NCBI RefSeq assembly: GCF_012273515.2
Contig: NZ_CP050975.2
Location: forward strand, 2,542,001-2,606,000
Direction: 5' to 3'
From: Streptomyces sp. RPA4-2
Lineage (GTDB): Bacteria; Actinomycetota; Actinomycetes; Streptomycetales; Streptomycetaceae
Length of the DNA stretch: 64,000 bases
The translations under genes and the position numbers were made by a program. Of this stretch, positions 27,404 through 37,639 are shown in pieces. Positions within the stretch are counted from its first letter, which is position 1. Every line of letters begins with the position of its first letter. The notes beneath the pieces were generated by a model. The model had not been told where the DNA came from. It worked only from the letters and a program-made list of their open reading frames with translations, and made no database searches.

Positions 27404-28624
27404 GTGCGACAGCGTTCTTTGGTCATACTCACCTCCGTGCTCACCACGGGAGCACTCACGCTGACCGCCTGCGGTTCGCGCGACGACGGTGGGAACAAGG
27501 ACAGCGGCAAGAAGACCGAGATCATCATCGGCGTCGACGCCCCGCTGACCGGTCAGAACTCCGCCACCGGCCTCGGCATCCAGGGCGGCGTCCAGATCGC
27601 CGTCGACGACGCCAACAAGAACAACACCGTTCCCGGCGTGACCTTCAAGGTCCAGGCGCTCGACGACAAGGCGATCCCCGCCAGCGGCCAGCAGAACGCC
27701 ACCGCCCTCGTCGGCAACGACAAGGTGCTCGGCGTCGTCGGCCCGCTCAACTCCGGTGTCGCCACCCAGATGCAGCAGGTCTTCGCGACCGCCAACCTGG
27801 TCGAGATCTCGCCCTCCAACACGGCGCCCGAACTCACCCAGGGCAAGAACTGGCAGACCTCGAAGTCCCGCCCGTTCAAGACGTACTTCCGCACCGCCAC
27901 CACCGACGCCCTCCAGGGCGGCTTCGCGGCCGAGTACGCGACCACCACGCTCAAGAAGAAGAACGTCTTCGTCGTCGACGACAAGCAGACCTACGGCGCC
28001 GGCCTGGCCAAGCTGTTCAAGGCCGGCTTCACCAAGGGCGGCGGCAAGGTCGCGGGCGAGGACCACGTCAACACCGGCGACACCGACTTCTCCGCCCTCG
28101 TCACCAAGATCAAGAACTCCAAGGCCGACCTCGTCTACTACGGCGGCCAGTACGACGAGTCCGAGAAGCTCACCAAGCAGCTCAAGGACGGCGGCGCCAA
28201 GATCCCCGTGTTCGGTGGCGACGGCATGTTCAGCGACACCTACATCCAGACCGCCGGCAAGACCTCCGAGGGCGACCTCGTCACCTCGGTCGGCCAGCCT
28301 GTCGACTCCCTGGCCTCCGCCGCGGACTTCATCAAGAAGTACAAGGCCTCCGGCCTCAAGGGCGACTACGGCACCTACGGCGGTTACTCCTACGACGCCG
28401 CCACCGCCATCATCAAGGCGATCGGCAACGTCGTGAAGGACGGCAAGGTCCCCGACGGCGCCCGCGCCAAGATCGTCGACGAGGTCCAGAAGACGAAGTT
28501 CGACGGCATCGCCGGCCCCGTCTCCTTCGACGAGTTCGGTGACACCACCAACAAGCAGCTCACCGTCTACCAGGTCGTCGCCGGCAAGTGGAAGGCCGTG
28601 AAGAGCGGCACGTTCAACGGCTGA
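27404..28624 (+). CDS. livJ: Branched-chain amino-acid ABC transporter, substrate-binding lipoprotein
   Basis: A 406-residue periplasmic-type binding protein anchored outside the membrane. The lipoprotein signal ends LTAC-GS, so the cysteine becomes lipidated. The mature part follows the Leu/Ile/Val-binding fold: IIIGVDAPLTGQNSATGLGI, the VLGVVGPLNSGVATQMQQVF hinge, KKNVFVVDDKQTYGAGLAKL and the C-terminal VYQVVAGKWKAVKSGTFNG. The GTG start is preceded by GGGAGAGG. It is the first gene of the operon and is separated from livH by a hairpin that may lower expression of the permease genes. Confidence 0.93.
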   Translation: MRQRSLVILTSVLTTGALTLTACGSRDDGGNKDSGKKTEIIIGVDAPLTGQNSATGLGIQGGVQIAVDDANKNNTVPGVTFKVQALDDKAIPASGQQNATALVGNDKVLGVVGPLNSGVATQMQQVFATANLVEISPSNTAPELTQGKNWQTSKSRPFKTYFRTATTDALQGGFAAEYATTTLKKKNVFVVDDKQTYGAGLAKLFKAGFTKGGGKVAGEDHVNTGDTDFSALVTKIKNSKADLVYYGGQYDESEKLTKQLKDGGAKIPVFGGDGMFSDTYIQTAGKTSEGDLVTSVGQPVDSLASAADFIKKYKASGLKGDYGTYGGYSYDAATAIIKAIGNVVKDGKVPDGARAKIVDEVQKTKFDGIAGPVSFDEFGDTTNKQLTVYQVVAGKWKAVKSGTFNG

Positions 28625-28670
28625 CCCGATCTGATCCCATCGGATCCGATCCGCCGCTAGTACAACCCCA

Positions 28671-28708
28671 GGGCCGCGCGGCCTCGACCACACGTCACCG
28701 CGCGGCCC
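28671..28708 (+). terminator. Hairpin between livJ and livH (likely attenuator)
   Basis: An 11-bp stem (28671-28681 with 28698-28708) and a 16-nt loop. It lies in the only real gap of the operon (130 bp). It probably stops part of the transcripts or stabilises the livJ message, so that binding protein exceeds permease. Confidence 0.6.
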
Positions 28709-28754
28709 GCTCCATACTCCCGTTCACTCTCCCCACCCACATGGAGGCCATGCG

Positions 28755-29687
28755 GTGAACACCCTGCCGCAGCAGCTGGCCAACGGGCTGTTCCTCGGCT
28801 CGATGTACGGGCTGATCGCCATCGGCTACACGATGGTGTACGGCATCGTCCAGCTCATCAACTTCGCCCACGGCGAGATCTTCATGACCGGAGGCTTCGG
28901 CGCACTCACGGTCTACCTCTACGTCCTGCCCGACGGCACATCCATGTGGATAGCCCTTCCGGCGATGCTCATCGGCGGTGGCCTCGTCGCCGTCCTGATC
29001 GCCGTCGGGGCGGAACGGTTCGCCTACCGTCCACTGCGCGGCGCACCACGCCTCGCACCACTCATCACCGCCATCGGCCTCTCCCTCGCACTCCAGCAGG
29101 CCGTCTTCAACTGGTACCCGAACGCCAAGACCGACCGCAAGTTCCCCCAACTCGACTTCGGCCCCTGGCACCTCGGCTCCATCAGCGTCCAGAGCGGCTC
29201 CGTCTTCGTCATCATCGCCGCCCCCCTCTGCATGGCGGCCCTCGCCCTCTTCGTCCGCATGTCCCGCACCGGCCGCGCCATGCAGGCCACCGCCCAGGAC
29301 CCGGACACCGCCCAGCTCATGGGCATCGACACCAACAAGATCATCGTGATCGCCTTCGCGATCGGCGGCTTCTTCGCCGCCGTGGCCGCCATCGCCTACG
29401 GCCTGCGCTACGGCACCATCCAGTACAACATGGGCTTCCAGATGGGCCTCAAGGCCTTCACCGCGGCCGTCCTCGGCGGCATCGGCAACATCTACGGCGC
29501 CATGATCGGCGGCCTCGTCCTCGGCCTCGCCGAAACCATGGCCACCTCCTACATCGACGGCATCCCCGGCATGCAGCAGCTCGGCGGCGGCGGCTGGTCC
29601 TCCGTCTGGGCCTTCGTCCTCCTCATCCTCGTACTGCTGTTCAGACCACAAGGTCTGGTCGGCGAACGCGTCGCGGACAGGGCGTGA
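28755..29687 (+). CDS. livH: Branched-chain amino-acid ABC transporter permease LivH
   Basis: A 310-residue inner-membrane permease with eight predicted helices. It opens LANGLFLGSMYGLIAIGYTM, followed by the family block VYGIVQLINFAHGEIFMTGG. The EAA-type coupling loop is near QDPDTAQLMGIDTNKIIVIA. The C-terminus RPQGLVGERVADRA is typical of LivH. A GTG start follows GGAGG at 7-nt spacing; an ATG a few bases upstream is closed by a stop. The gene overlaps the next one by GTGA, so translation is coupled. Confidence 0.94.
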   Translation: MNTLPQQLANGLFLGSMYGLIAIGYTMVYGIVQLINFAHGEIFMTGGFGALTVYLYVLPDGTSMWIALPAMLIGGGLVAVLIAVGAERFAYRPLRGAPRLAPLITAIGLSLALQQAVFNWYPNAKTDRKFPQLDFGPWHLGSISVQSGSVFVIIAAPLCMAALALFVRMSRTGRAMQATAQDPDTAQLMGIDTNKIIVIAFAIGGFFAAVAAIAYGLRYGTIQYNMGFQMGLKAFTAAVLGGIGNIYGAMIGGLVLGLAETMATSYIDGIPGMQQLGGGGWSSVWAFVLLILVLLFRPQGLVGERVADRA

Positions 29688-31485
29688 GCACCATGGCAAC
29701 CACCGAGAACACCGCAGAGAACACCACCGGGGCCACCGCACCCACGGCCGGCCTGATCGCCCTCCCGCAGACGGCCGCCCGCGTCCTCATCGCCGTCGGC
29801 GCCATCGGCACCATCGCCAGCACCTTCATGTCGTGGACCTACACGGCCGACTTCCCCGGCGACCTCACCTACTACGGCTCCCCCGCCGGCCTCCAGGTCC
29901 TCGACCTCGTCGCGGGCGCCCTCGCCCTCCTCTTCGCGCTCACCCACTACGGCATCCGCGGACTGCGCTGGCTCAACCCGACCGCCGCCACCGCACCGGT
30001 CGTCCTCGCCACCGCCTCCGCGTTCGCCATCAGCTGGTTCAGCGCCATCGCCATCGCCGTCGACCTCAAGGGCCTCGTCGCCCTCGACCCCGGCGCCTAC
30101 GTCGCCGCCGTCGCCTCCCTCATCGCCCTCCTCGGCGCCCTGGCACTCCCCAAGCCCGGTGACACCTTCAAGGACTACGTCACCAAACCCGAACACCTCC
30201 CCACCGCCACAGCACTCCCCGCCTGGGGCGAACGCCTCGTCATCACCGGCGCCACCGCCGTCGCACTGATCGTCTTCACCTACGGCATCGGCGTCGACCC
30301 CGACGCCAGCGAGACCTTCATCGGCTACCTGCTGCTCGTCGTCCTCGGCGTCTGGGCACTCCAGGCCGCCGGACTCTTCGACCGCTTCGCCCAACTCAAC
30401 GCCCAGCACAAGGGATTCGCCACCTCCATGGCGTTCCTCGCCGCGGCGATCTTCCCCTTCGTGGAGAACGACGAACACAACGCCAACCTCGGCGTGAACA
30501 TCCTCGTCGTCGCCACCGTCGCCCTCGGCCTCAACATCGTCGTCGGCCTCACCGGGCTCCTCGACCTCGGATACGTCGCCTTCCTCGGCGTCGGCGCCTA
30601 CGCCGCCGCCCTCGTCTCCGGCTCCGAGTTCTCCCGCTTCTCCGGCGTCCAGTTCCCCTTCTGGGCCGCCATGCTCACCGGCATGGCCGCATCGCTCGTC
30701 TTCGGCGTCCTCATCGGCGCCCCCACCCTGCGACTGCGCGGCGACTACCTCGCCATCGTCACCCTCGGCTTCGGAGAGATCTTCCGCATCACCGTCAACA
30801 ACCTCGACGGCTCCTCCGGACCCAACCTCACCAACGGCCCCAACGGCATCTCGATGATCCCGGACCTCAACATCTTCGGGTTCAACTTCGGCAACGCCCA
30901 CGAGATCGGCTCGCTCACCCTCGGCCGCTTCGCCAACTACTTCCTGCTGATGCTGATCATCACCGGCATCGTCGTGATCGTCTTCAACCGCGCCGCGGAC
31001 TCCCGCATCGGCCGCTCCTGGATCGCCATCCGCGAGGACGAGACCGCCGCCACCGCCATGGGCATCAACGGCTTCCGCGTCAAGCTCATCGCCTTCGCAC
31101 TCGGCGCCTCCCTCGCCGGCCTCGCCGGCACCGTCAGCGCCCACGTCGGCTACAGCGTCAACCCGGCCCCGTACCAGTTCGCCGGCTCCGTACCCCCGAA
31201 CTCCGCGTTCCTGCTCGCCGCGGTCGTCCTCGGCGGCATGGGCACCGTCAACGGCCCCATCCTCGGCGCCACCCTGCTCTACCTCCTCCCCGAGAAGCTC
31301 GGCTTCCTGAAGGAGTACCAGCTCTTCGCCTTCGGCCTCGCGCTCGTCATCCTCATGCGCTTCCGCCCCGAAGGCATCATCGCCAACCGTCGCCGCCAAC
31401 TCGAGTTCCACGAGACCGACGAGACCATCGACATCCCCGAACAGGGCCTGCCCGACTCCACCGTCGGCGTCACCAAGGCAGGGGC

Positions 31486-31489
<4 letters not shown>
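29684..31489 (+). CDS. livM: Branched-chain amino-acid ABC transporter permease LivM
   Basis: A 601-residue permease. The C-terminal ~330 residues are the LivM core, with LNIVVGLTGLLDLGYVAFLG, RLRGDYLAIVTLGFGEIFRI and the coupling region IAIREDETAATAMGINGFRV. Its first ~270 residues are an extra membrane region with several helices, longer than the E. coli protein but usual for Streptomyces. The GTG at 29684 overlaps the livH stop; an in-frame ATG nine bases later is the alternative. The 3' end overlaps livG. Confidence 0.92.
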
Positions 31490-32603
<1,114 letters not shown>

Positions 32604-32607
<4 letters not shown>

Positions 32608-33320
32608 CCGCACTGCTCGAGGTCGAAGACCTCAAGGTCGCCTACGGCAAGATCGAAGCCGTCAAGGGCATCTCCTTCTCCGTCGAAGCCGGCCAGATCG
32701 TCACCCTCATCGGCACCAACGGCGCCGGCAAGACCACCACCCTGCGCACCCTCTCCGGCCTCCTCAAGCCGACCTCCGGCCGCATCACCTTCGACGGCCA
32801 GCCCCTCGACGGCATCCCCGCCCACAAGATCGTCTCCCTGGGCCTCGCCCACTCCCCCGAGGGACGCCACATCTTCCCCCGGCTGACGATCACCGAGAAC
32901 CTCCAGCTCGGAGCCTTCCTCCGCACCGACAAGGCAGGCATCGAGAAGGACATCCAGCGCGCCTACGACCTCTTCCCCATCCTCGGGGAACGCCGCAAGC
33001 AGGCCGCGGGAACCCTCTCCGGCGGCGAACAGCAGATGCTCGCCATGGGCCGCGCCCTCATGTCCCAGCCCAAACTGCTCATGCTCGACGAACCCTCCAT
33101 GGGCCTCTCACCGATCATGATGCAGAAGATCATGGCCACCATCGCCGAACTCAAGTCCGACGGCACGACCATCCTCCTCGTCGAACAGAACGCCCAGGCG
33201 GCGCTCTCCCTCGCCGACCAGGGACACGTCATGGAAGTCGGCAACATCGTGCTCTCCGGAACCGGACAGGACCTCCTGCACGACGAGTCCGTACGCAAGG
33301 CCTACCTCGGCGAGGACTAA
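32604..33320 (+). CDS. livF: Branched-chain amino-acid ABC transporter ATPase LivF
   Basis: A 238-residue ATPase, the second energising subunit of the LIV transporter. Walker A is TLIGTNGAGKTTTLRTLSGL, the ABC signature is TLSGGEQQMLAMGRALMSQP, Walker B is LLMLDEPSMGLSP and the switch is LVEQNAQAAL. It is the last gene of the operon, overlaps livG by GTGA and is followed by a strong terminator. Together the five gene products import leucine, isoleucine and valine, or related amides, using ATP. Confidence 0.95.
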
Positions 33321-33335
33321 CACCCCGCCCACAGC

Positions 33336-33376
33336 CGAAGAGGCCCGCGCCCCTCGTGGGGACGCGGGCCTCTTCG
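33336..33376. terminator. Bidirectional terminator between the liv operon and the ANTAR gene
   Basis: A 14-bp outer stem (33336-33349 with 33363-33376) encloses a second CCCC/GGGG stem. It lies 16 bp after the livF stop and 21 bp before the end of the convergent regulator gene. Confidence 0.8.
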
Positions 33377-33396
33377 CGCGCTCGCACGCGACGGGA

Positions 33397-34047
33397 CTAA
33401 CCCTTCGACGCCTTCTTCTCCGCGGCGTCCGCGATGACCGCCTCCGCCACCTGCTGCATCGACATCCGACGGTCCATCGACGTCTTCTGGATCCACCGGA
33501 ACGCCGCCGGCTCCGTCAGGCCGTACTCCGTCTGCAGCACCGACTTCGCCCGGTCCACCAGCTTCCGCGTCTCCAGCCGCAGACTCAGGTCCGCGACCTC
33601 CTGCTCCAGCTGCTTCAACTCCGCGAACCGCGACACGGCCATCTCGATCGCCGGCACCACGTCACTCTTGCTGAACGGCTTCACCAGGTACGCCATCGCG
33701 CCCGCGTCCCGCGCCCGCTCCACCAGATCGCGCTGCGAGAACGCCGTCAGCATCAGAACAGGGGCGATGCCCTCCTCCGCGATCTTCTCCGCCGCCGAGA
33801 TCCCGTCCAGCTTCGGCATCTTCACGTCGAGGATCACGAGGTCCGGCTTGTGCTCACGGGCCAGCTCGATGGCCTGCTCACCGTCCCCCGCCTCACCCAC
33901 GACGGAGTAGCCCTCTTCCTCGAGCATCTCTTTCAGGTCGAGACGGATCAGCGCCTCGTCCTCGGCGATGACGACACGGGTCGTCAGCGGAGGCACGTGC
34001 GACTTGTCGTCGTCGGCGACGGGCTGGGGCGACTCGGGGGCGGTCAC
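33397..34047 (-). CDS. ANTAR-domain response regulator
   Basis: A 216-residue two-domain regulator. The receiver domain (about 23-140) has the acidic pocket VVIAEDEALIR, the phosphoacceptor aspartate in DLVILDVKMPKLDG, the conserved Thr in LMLTAFS and the Lys in YLVKPFS. The C-terminal ANTAR domain (about 150-210) has AKSVLQTEYGLTEPAAFRWI and binds paired RNA hairpins to prevent termination. The GTG at 34047 follows GGAG at 5-6 nt and was chosen over a longer frame. Its kinase and RNA targets are not visible. It converges on the liv operon. Confidence 0.92.
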   Translation of the reverse strand: MTAPESPQPVADDDKSHVPPLTTRVVIAEDEALIRLDLKEMLEEEGYSVVGEAGDGEQAIELAREHKPDLVILDVKMPKLDGISAAEKIAEEGIAPVLMLTAFSQRDLVERARDAGAMAYLVKPFSKSDVVPAIEMAVSRFAELKQLEQEVADLSLRLETRKLVDRAKSVLQTEYGLTEPAAFRWIQKTSMDRRMSMQQVAEAVIADAAEKKASKG

Positions 34048-34145
34048 GGGGGCTCCTCGTTCAGGGGCGGGTACTGCTCCCAAGAGCCTACCTAGCTGCG
34101 GTAAGGTGGTGGCCCGAGGGGTTGAGCTAATCCTTCCTTTCCAAG

Positions 34146-34220
34146 GCCCCAGTACTCCAACCGGTTAGAGAGGCCGCTCTCAAACAGCGGACAGTGTGGG
34201 TTCGAATCCCACCTGGGGCA
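34146..34220 (+). tRNA. tRNA-Leu-like (anticodon CAA), short variable loop
   Basis: A 75-nt cloverleaf. The acceptor stem GCCCCAG/CTGGGGC has A as discriminator base and no encoded CCA. The D-arm has a 3-bp stem CTC/GAG and GG in the loop. The anticodon stem is CCGCT/AGCGG with loop CTCAAAC, giving CAA (codon UUG, Leu). The T-arm is GTGGG/CCCAC with loop TTCGAAT. The variable region is only about 5 nt, whereas leucine tRNAs normally have a long variable arm. It may still be the leucine UUG tRNA of this lineage, or a tRNA whose identity differs from its anticodon. A terminator follows. Confidence 0.8.
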
Positions 34221-34250
34221 CTTTTCCTTCATTTCCAAGGTTGTCACCGT

Positions 34251-34288
34251 AAAGCGGATGTTCCCATTCTCGTGAACATCCGCTTTTT
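34251..34288 (+). terminator. Rho-independent terminator of the tRNA gene
   Basis: A 13-bp stem (34251-34263 with 34274-34286) with a 10-nt loop runs into a TTTTT tract. This is a textbook terminator 31 nt past the tRNA. Confidence 0.88.
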
Positions 34289-34326
34289 GCTGCATGCCGT
34301 CGGAAACACTCGCACAAAGTGGCCAC

Positions 34327-35103
34327 ATGTACGACGTGGGCACACGCAAACGAGCTCTGGCGCTGATCGCTCAGGGGTGCAGCCTGAACTCCGTGAGCAA
34401 GGAGACCGGGGCCTCCCGGTCCGCGATCCGTTCGTGGCAATCACGCCTCGACCCGCTCCCGCGGATGCTGAACGCTCCGTGTGCCAGGTGCGGCCCGATG
34501 ACCATGGCGCCTCCCGACACGGCGGCCTACAGCTACCTCTTGGGGCTCTACCTCGGTGACGGGTGCATCAGCCCACACCGACGAGCGGGCTACTTTCTCC
34601 GCATCGCCTGTGCCGACGCCTGGCCAGGTCTGATCGAGACGTGCACCGCCGCTGTCGAGGCGACCAACCCCAGCGGGAAGTCGAGCCGGGTCCAGGAGGT
34701 CGGGTACGTATCGGTCGTCGGGTACAGCCGGCACTGGCCCTGCCTCTTCCCCCAACACGGCCCCGGCAAGAAACACGAGCGCCCCATCGACCTCGAACCC
34801 TGGCAGCAGGAGATCGTCGGCGCCCACCCCTGGGAATTCGTCCGGGGACTCGTCCACTCCGACGGATGTCGGATCACCAACTGGACCACCCGCATGGTCG
34901 GCGGTGAACGCAAGCGCTACGAATATCCCCGGTACTTCTTCACCAACGTGTCCGACGACATCCGGCGGCTCTACACCGACACCCTCGACACGCTCGGCGT
35001 CCGGTGGAGGCACTGCACCCGCGGCGGAAACCCGTACAACATCTCCGTCGCCCGTAAGGCCTCCGTCGCCCTCATGGACGCCCACGTGGGCCCCAAGTAC
35101 TGA
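34327..35103 (+). CDS. Free-standing LAGLIDADG-type homing endonuclease with N-terminal HTH
   Basis: A 258-residue protein. Residues about 5-40 form a helix-turn-helix (RKRALALIAQGCSLNSVSKE then SAIRSWQSR). A CxxC pair follows (PCARCG, about 52-55). Two LAGLIDADG motifs are visible, YLLGLYLGDG (about 70-79) and FVRGLVHSDG (about 171-180), each ending in the metal-binding acidic residue. The layout fits a single-chain, two-repeat meganuclease. It is not inside an intron or intein here; it lies just after a tRNA and its terminator. Some databases may label it only as an HTH protein. Cleavage activity is inferred. Confidence 0.78.
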   Translation: MYDVGTRKRALALIAQGCSLNSVSKETGASRSAIRSWQSRLDPLPRMLNAPCARCGPMTMAPPDTAAYSYLLGLYLGDGCISPHRRAGYFLRIACADAWPGLIETCTAAVEATNPSGKSSRVQEVGYVSVVGYSRHWPCLFPQHGPGKKHERPIDLEPWQQEIVGAHPWEFVRGLVHSDGCRITNWTTRMVGGERKRYEYPRYFFTNVSDDIRRLYTDTLDTLGVRWRHCTRGGNPYNISVARKASVALMDAHVGPKY

Positions 35104-35113
35104 CGAGGCCCCT

Positions 35114-36550
35114 CTACTTGGGGCTGTCGTCCTCTCCGACGTGGTGGACGCGGACGAGGTTCGTCGTGCCGGAGACGCCGGGCGGGGAGCCGGCCGTGAT
35201 GACCACGATGTCGCCCTTCCGGCAGCGGCCGTACTTCAGCAGCAGTTCGTCCACCTGGTCGACCATCGCGTCCGTGGAGCCGACATGCGGGCCGAGGAAG
35301 GTCTCCACCCCCCACGTCAGGCTGAGCTGGGAGCGGGTCGCCGGGTCCGAGGTGAAGGCGAGCAGCGGGATCGGGGAGCGGTAGCGGGAGAGGCGGCGGA
35401 CGGTGTCGCCGGACTGGGTGAAGGCGACGAGGAACTTGGCGCCGAGGAAGTCGCCCATCTCGGCCGCGGCGCGGGCGACGGCGCCGCCCTGGGTGCGGGG
35501 TTTGTTGCGTTCGGTGAGGGGTGGCAGGCCGGTGGCGAGGATGTCCTCTTCGGCGGCGGTGACGATGCGGGCCATGGTGCGGACGGTCGCGATGGGGTAT
35601 TTGCCGACGCTGGTCTCGCCGGAGAGCATGACGGCGTCGGTGCCGTCGATGACGGCGTTGGCGACATCGGAGGCTTCGGCGCGGGTGGGTCGGGAGTGGT
35701 CGATCATCGAGTCGAGCATCTGGGTGGCGACGATGACCGGTTTGGCGTTGCGCCTGGCGAGCTTGATGGCGCGCTTCTGGACGATGGGCACCTGTTCGAG
35801 GGGCATTTCGACGCCGAGGTCGCCGCGGGCGACCATGATGCCGTCGAAGGCGGCGACGATGCCGTCGATGTTGTCGACGGCCTGGGGCTTCTCGACCTTG
35901 GCGATGACGGGGAGGCGGCGGCCTTCCTCGTCCATGATGCGGTGGACGTCGCGGATGTCGTCGCCGGTGCGGACGAAGGAGAGGGCGATGACGTCGAAGC
36001 CCATGCGCAGGGCCCAGCGGAGGTCTGCTTCGTCCTTGTCGGAGAGGGCGGGGACGGAGACGGCGACGCCGGGGAGGTTGAGGCCCTTGTGGTCGGAGAC
36101 CATGCCTCCTTCGATGACGGTGGTGTGGACGCGGGGGCCGTCGACGGTGGTGACTTCGAGGCAGACCTTGCCGTCGTCGACGAGGATGCGCTCACCGGGG
36201 GTGACGTCGGTGGCGAGTCCGGTGTAGGTGGTGCCGCAGGTGTGGCGGTCGCCTTCGGCGCCTTCTTCGACGGTGATGGTGAAGGTGTCTCCGCGTTCAA
36301 GGAGTACGGGACCTTCGGTGAAGCGGCCGAGTCGGATCTTCGGGCCTTGAAGGTCGGCGAGGAGTCCGATGCTGCGGCCGGTTTCGTCGGCGGCCTTTCG
36401 CACCCGCTGGTAGCGGTCCTCGTGTTCGGCGTAGGTGCCGTGGCTGAGGTTGAAGCGGGCTACGTCCATTCCGGCGTCGACCAGGGCTTTGATCTGGTCG
36501 TAGGAGTCGGTGGCGGGGCCCAGGGTGCAGACGATTTTTGCTCGGCGCAT
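35114..36550 (-). CDS. pyk: Pyruvate kinase
   Basis: A 478-residue glycolytic enzyme converting phosphoenolpyruvate and ADP to pyruvate and ATP. It begins MRRAKIVCTLGPATDSYDQI, with the substrate-binding FNLSHG block. The catalytic lysine lies in VIAKVEKPQAVDNIDGIV and metal ligands in MVARGDLGVEMPLEQVPI. The TQMLDSMIDHSRPTRAEASD and DAVMLSGETSVGKYPI motifs complete the barrel, and the C-terminal regulatory domain is present. The ATG is certain. It converges with the homing endonuclease gene, with only 10 bp between the stops. Upstream is an AT-richer 226-bp spacer that must hold the promoter. Confidence 0.97.
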   Translation of the reverse strand: MRRAKIVCTLGPATDSYDQIKALVDAGMDVARFNLSHGTYAEHEDRYQRVRKAADETGRSIGLLADLQGPKIRLGRFTEGPVLLERGDTFTITVEEGAEGDRHTCGTTYTGLATDVTPGERILVDDGKVCLEVTTVDGPRVHTTVIEGGMVSDHKGLNLPGVAVSVPALSDKDEADLRWALRMGFDVIALSFVRTGDDIRDVHRIMDEEGRRLPVIAKVEKPQAVDNIDGIVAAFDGIMVARGDLGVEMPLEQVPIVQKRAIKLARRNAKPVIVATQMLDSMIDHSRPTRAEASDVANAVIDGTDAVMLSGETSVGKYPIATVRTMARIVTAAEEDILATGLPPLTERNKPRTQGGAVARAAAEMGDFLGAKFLVAFTQSGDTVRRLSRYRSPIPLLAFTSDPATRSQLSLTWGVETFLGPHVGSTDAMVDQVDELLLKYGRCRKGDIVVITAGSPPGVSGTTNLVRVHHVGEDDSPK

Positions 36551-36776
36551 GGTTTGAGCCTAGGCCTTACCCGTGGGTAGAGAATTGGCCGTGCATGACT
36601 ACTCAACAACCTTTGCGTGAAGGACTATTGACAACTGTTGAATTGTGCGTGGGGCCGCTCCTATGAGCAGATTAGGGGCCGGGGGTGTATCGCGTCCCGG
36701 TGGTGCTGTGTGGATCGGCCGCCCGGTGGACCGCGCGGAGGGATCGTTCCGTCACCGAGTGTGACGGTTTCGGTGG

Positions 36777-37490
36777 CTACAGCTGGGGTGGGGTCATCGT
36801 GAATCGGGCGTTGACCTGGGCGTGGACGTGTTGGCGTTGGGGTTCGAGGTCGAGGGCCGGGGCTTCTTCGGGGGTGGCTCCGGCGAAGGACATGGAGCGC
36901 ATGGCGCGGCCGGGGGCGGCGGGGTAGGGCGGGGTGTTCTCGGCGGCGATGTCGGCGAGTTCGACGAGGGCGGCGAGGGTGGTGCCGAGGGCTTCGGCGT
37001 ATTCGCGGGCGCGTTGGACGGCTTCGTGGACGGCTTGTTGGCGGGCCTGTCGGTGTGCGGGTGAGTCGGGGCGGAGGTCCCACCAGGGGCCGTCGACGCG
37101 GGTGAGGTCGAGGTCGGCCAGTCGGGTGGTGAGTTCGCCGAGTGCGGTGAAGTCGGTGAGTTCGGCGGTGATGTGGACGCGGCCGTGGTACGCGCGGATG
37201 CGTTCGCCGCGGCCGTGTTTGGTGAGTTCGGGGCTGATGGAGTAGGTGCCGGTCTCGACGTGTTCGACGGCGTCGCCGTAGGACTTGATGAGGTCGAGGG
37301 CGGTGGTGTTGCGGCGGGTGAGGTCGGTGAGGGCTTCTCGGCGGTCGGTGCCGCGGGCGGCGACGGTGATGCCGATGCGGGCGATTTCGGGGTCGACTTC
37401 GAGGTGGGCTTCGCCGCGGACGGCGATGCGGGGTGCTTCGGGGGTGCCGTAGGGCAGGGAGGGTTGGGGTTCTTCTGCGGTGGGGGTCAT
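36777..37490 (-). CDS. SIMPL-domain protein (DUF541)
   Basis: A 237-residue protein of the SIMPL/DUF541 family. The diagnostic start of the domain is IAVRGEAHLEVDPEIARIGI, followed by VETGTYSISPELTKHGRGER and the tandem alpha-beta block ARQQAVHEAVQRAREYAEAL. No signal peptide is seen, so it is probably cytoplasmic. Family members include oxidative-stress protein Omp28/BP26; the activity is unknown. The ATG at 37490 was chosen because the upstream continuation is low-complexity. It is divergent from the 5'-nucleotidase gene. Confidence 0.83.
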   Translation of the reverse strand: MTPTAEEPQPSLPYGTPEAPRIAVRGEAHLEVDPEIARIGITVAARGTDRREALTDLTRRNTTALDLIKSYGDAVEHVETGTYSISPELTKHGRGERIRAYHGRVHITAELTDFTALGELTTRLADLDLTRVDGPWWDLRPDSPAHRQARQQAVHEAVQRAREYAEALGTTLAALVELADIAAENTPPYPAAPGRAMRSMSFAGATPEEAPALDLEPQRQHVHAQVNARFTMTPPQL

Positions 37491-37639
37491 GCGTTCCACT
37501 CTGTCATCGTGAGGGTGGTCGTGGGGTGGGTCGTGGGGTGGCCGGTCATCAGATGGAAACCTTCGGGGCCTGTTCGGGAGTGTCATGTGTGGGTCAGAAT
37601 CTACGCGCGTCGTTGACCGATTCCCGAGGAGTCTGTGAC

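Noticed and set aside
36600..36660. pyk promoter around TTGTCA on the minus strand
   Set aside because: No -10 box at an acceptable spacing was found, so it is not listed as a feature.
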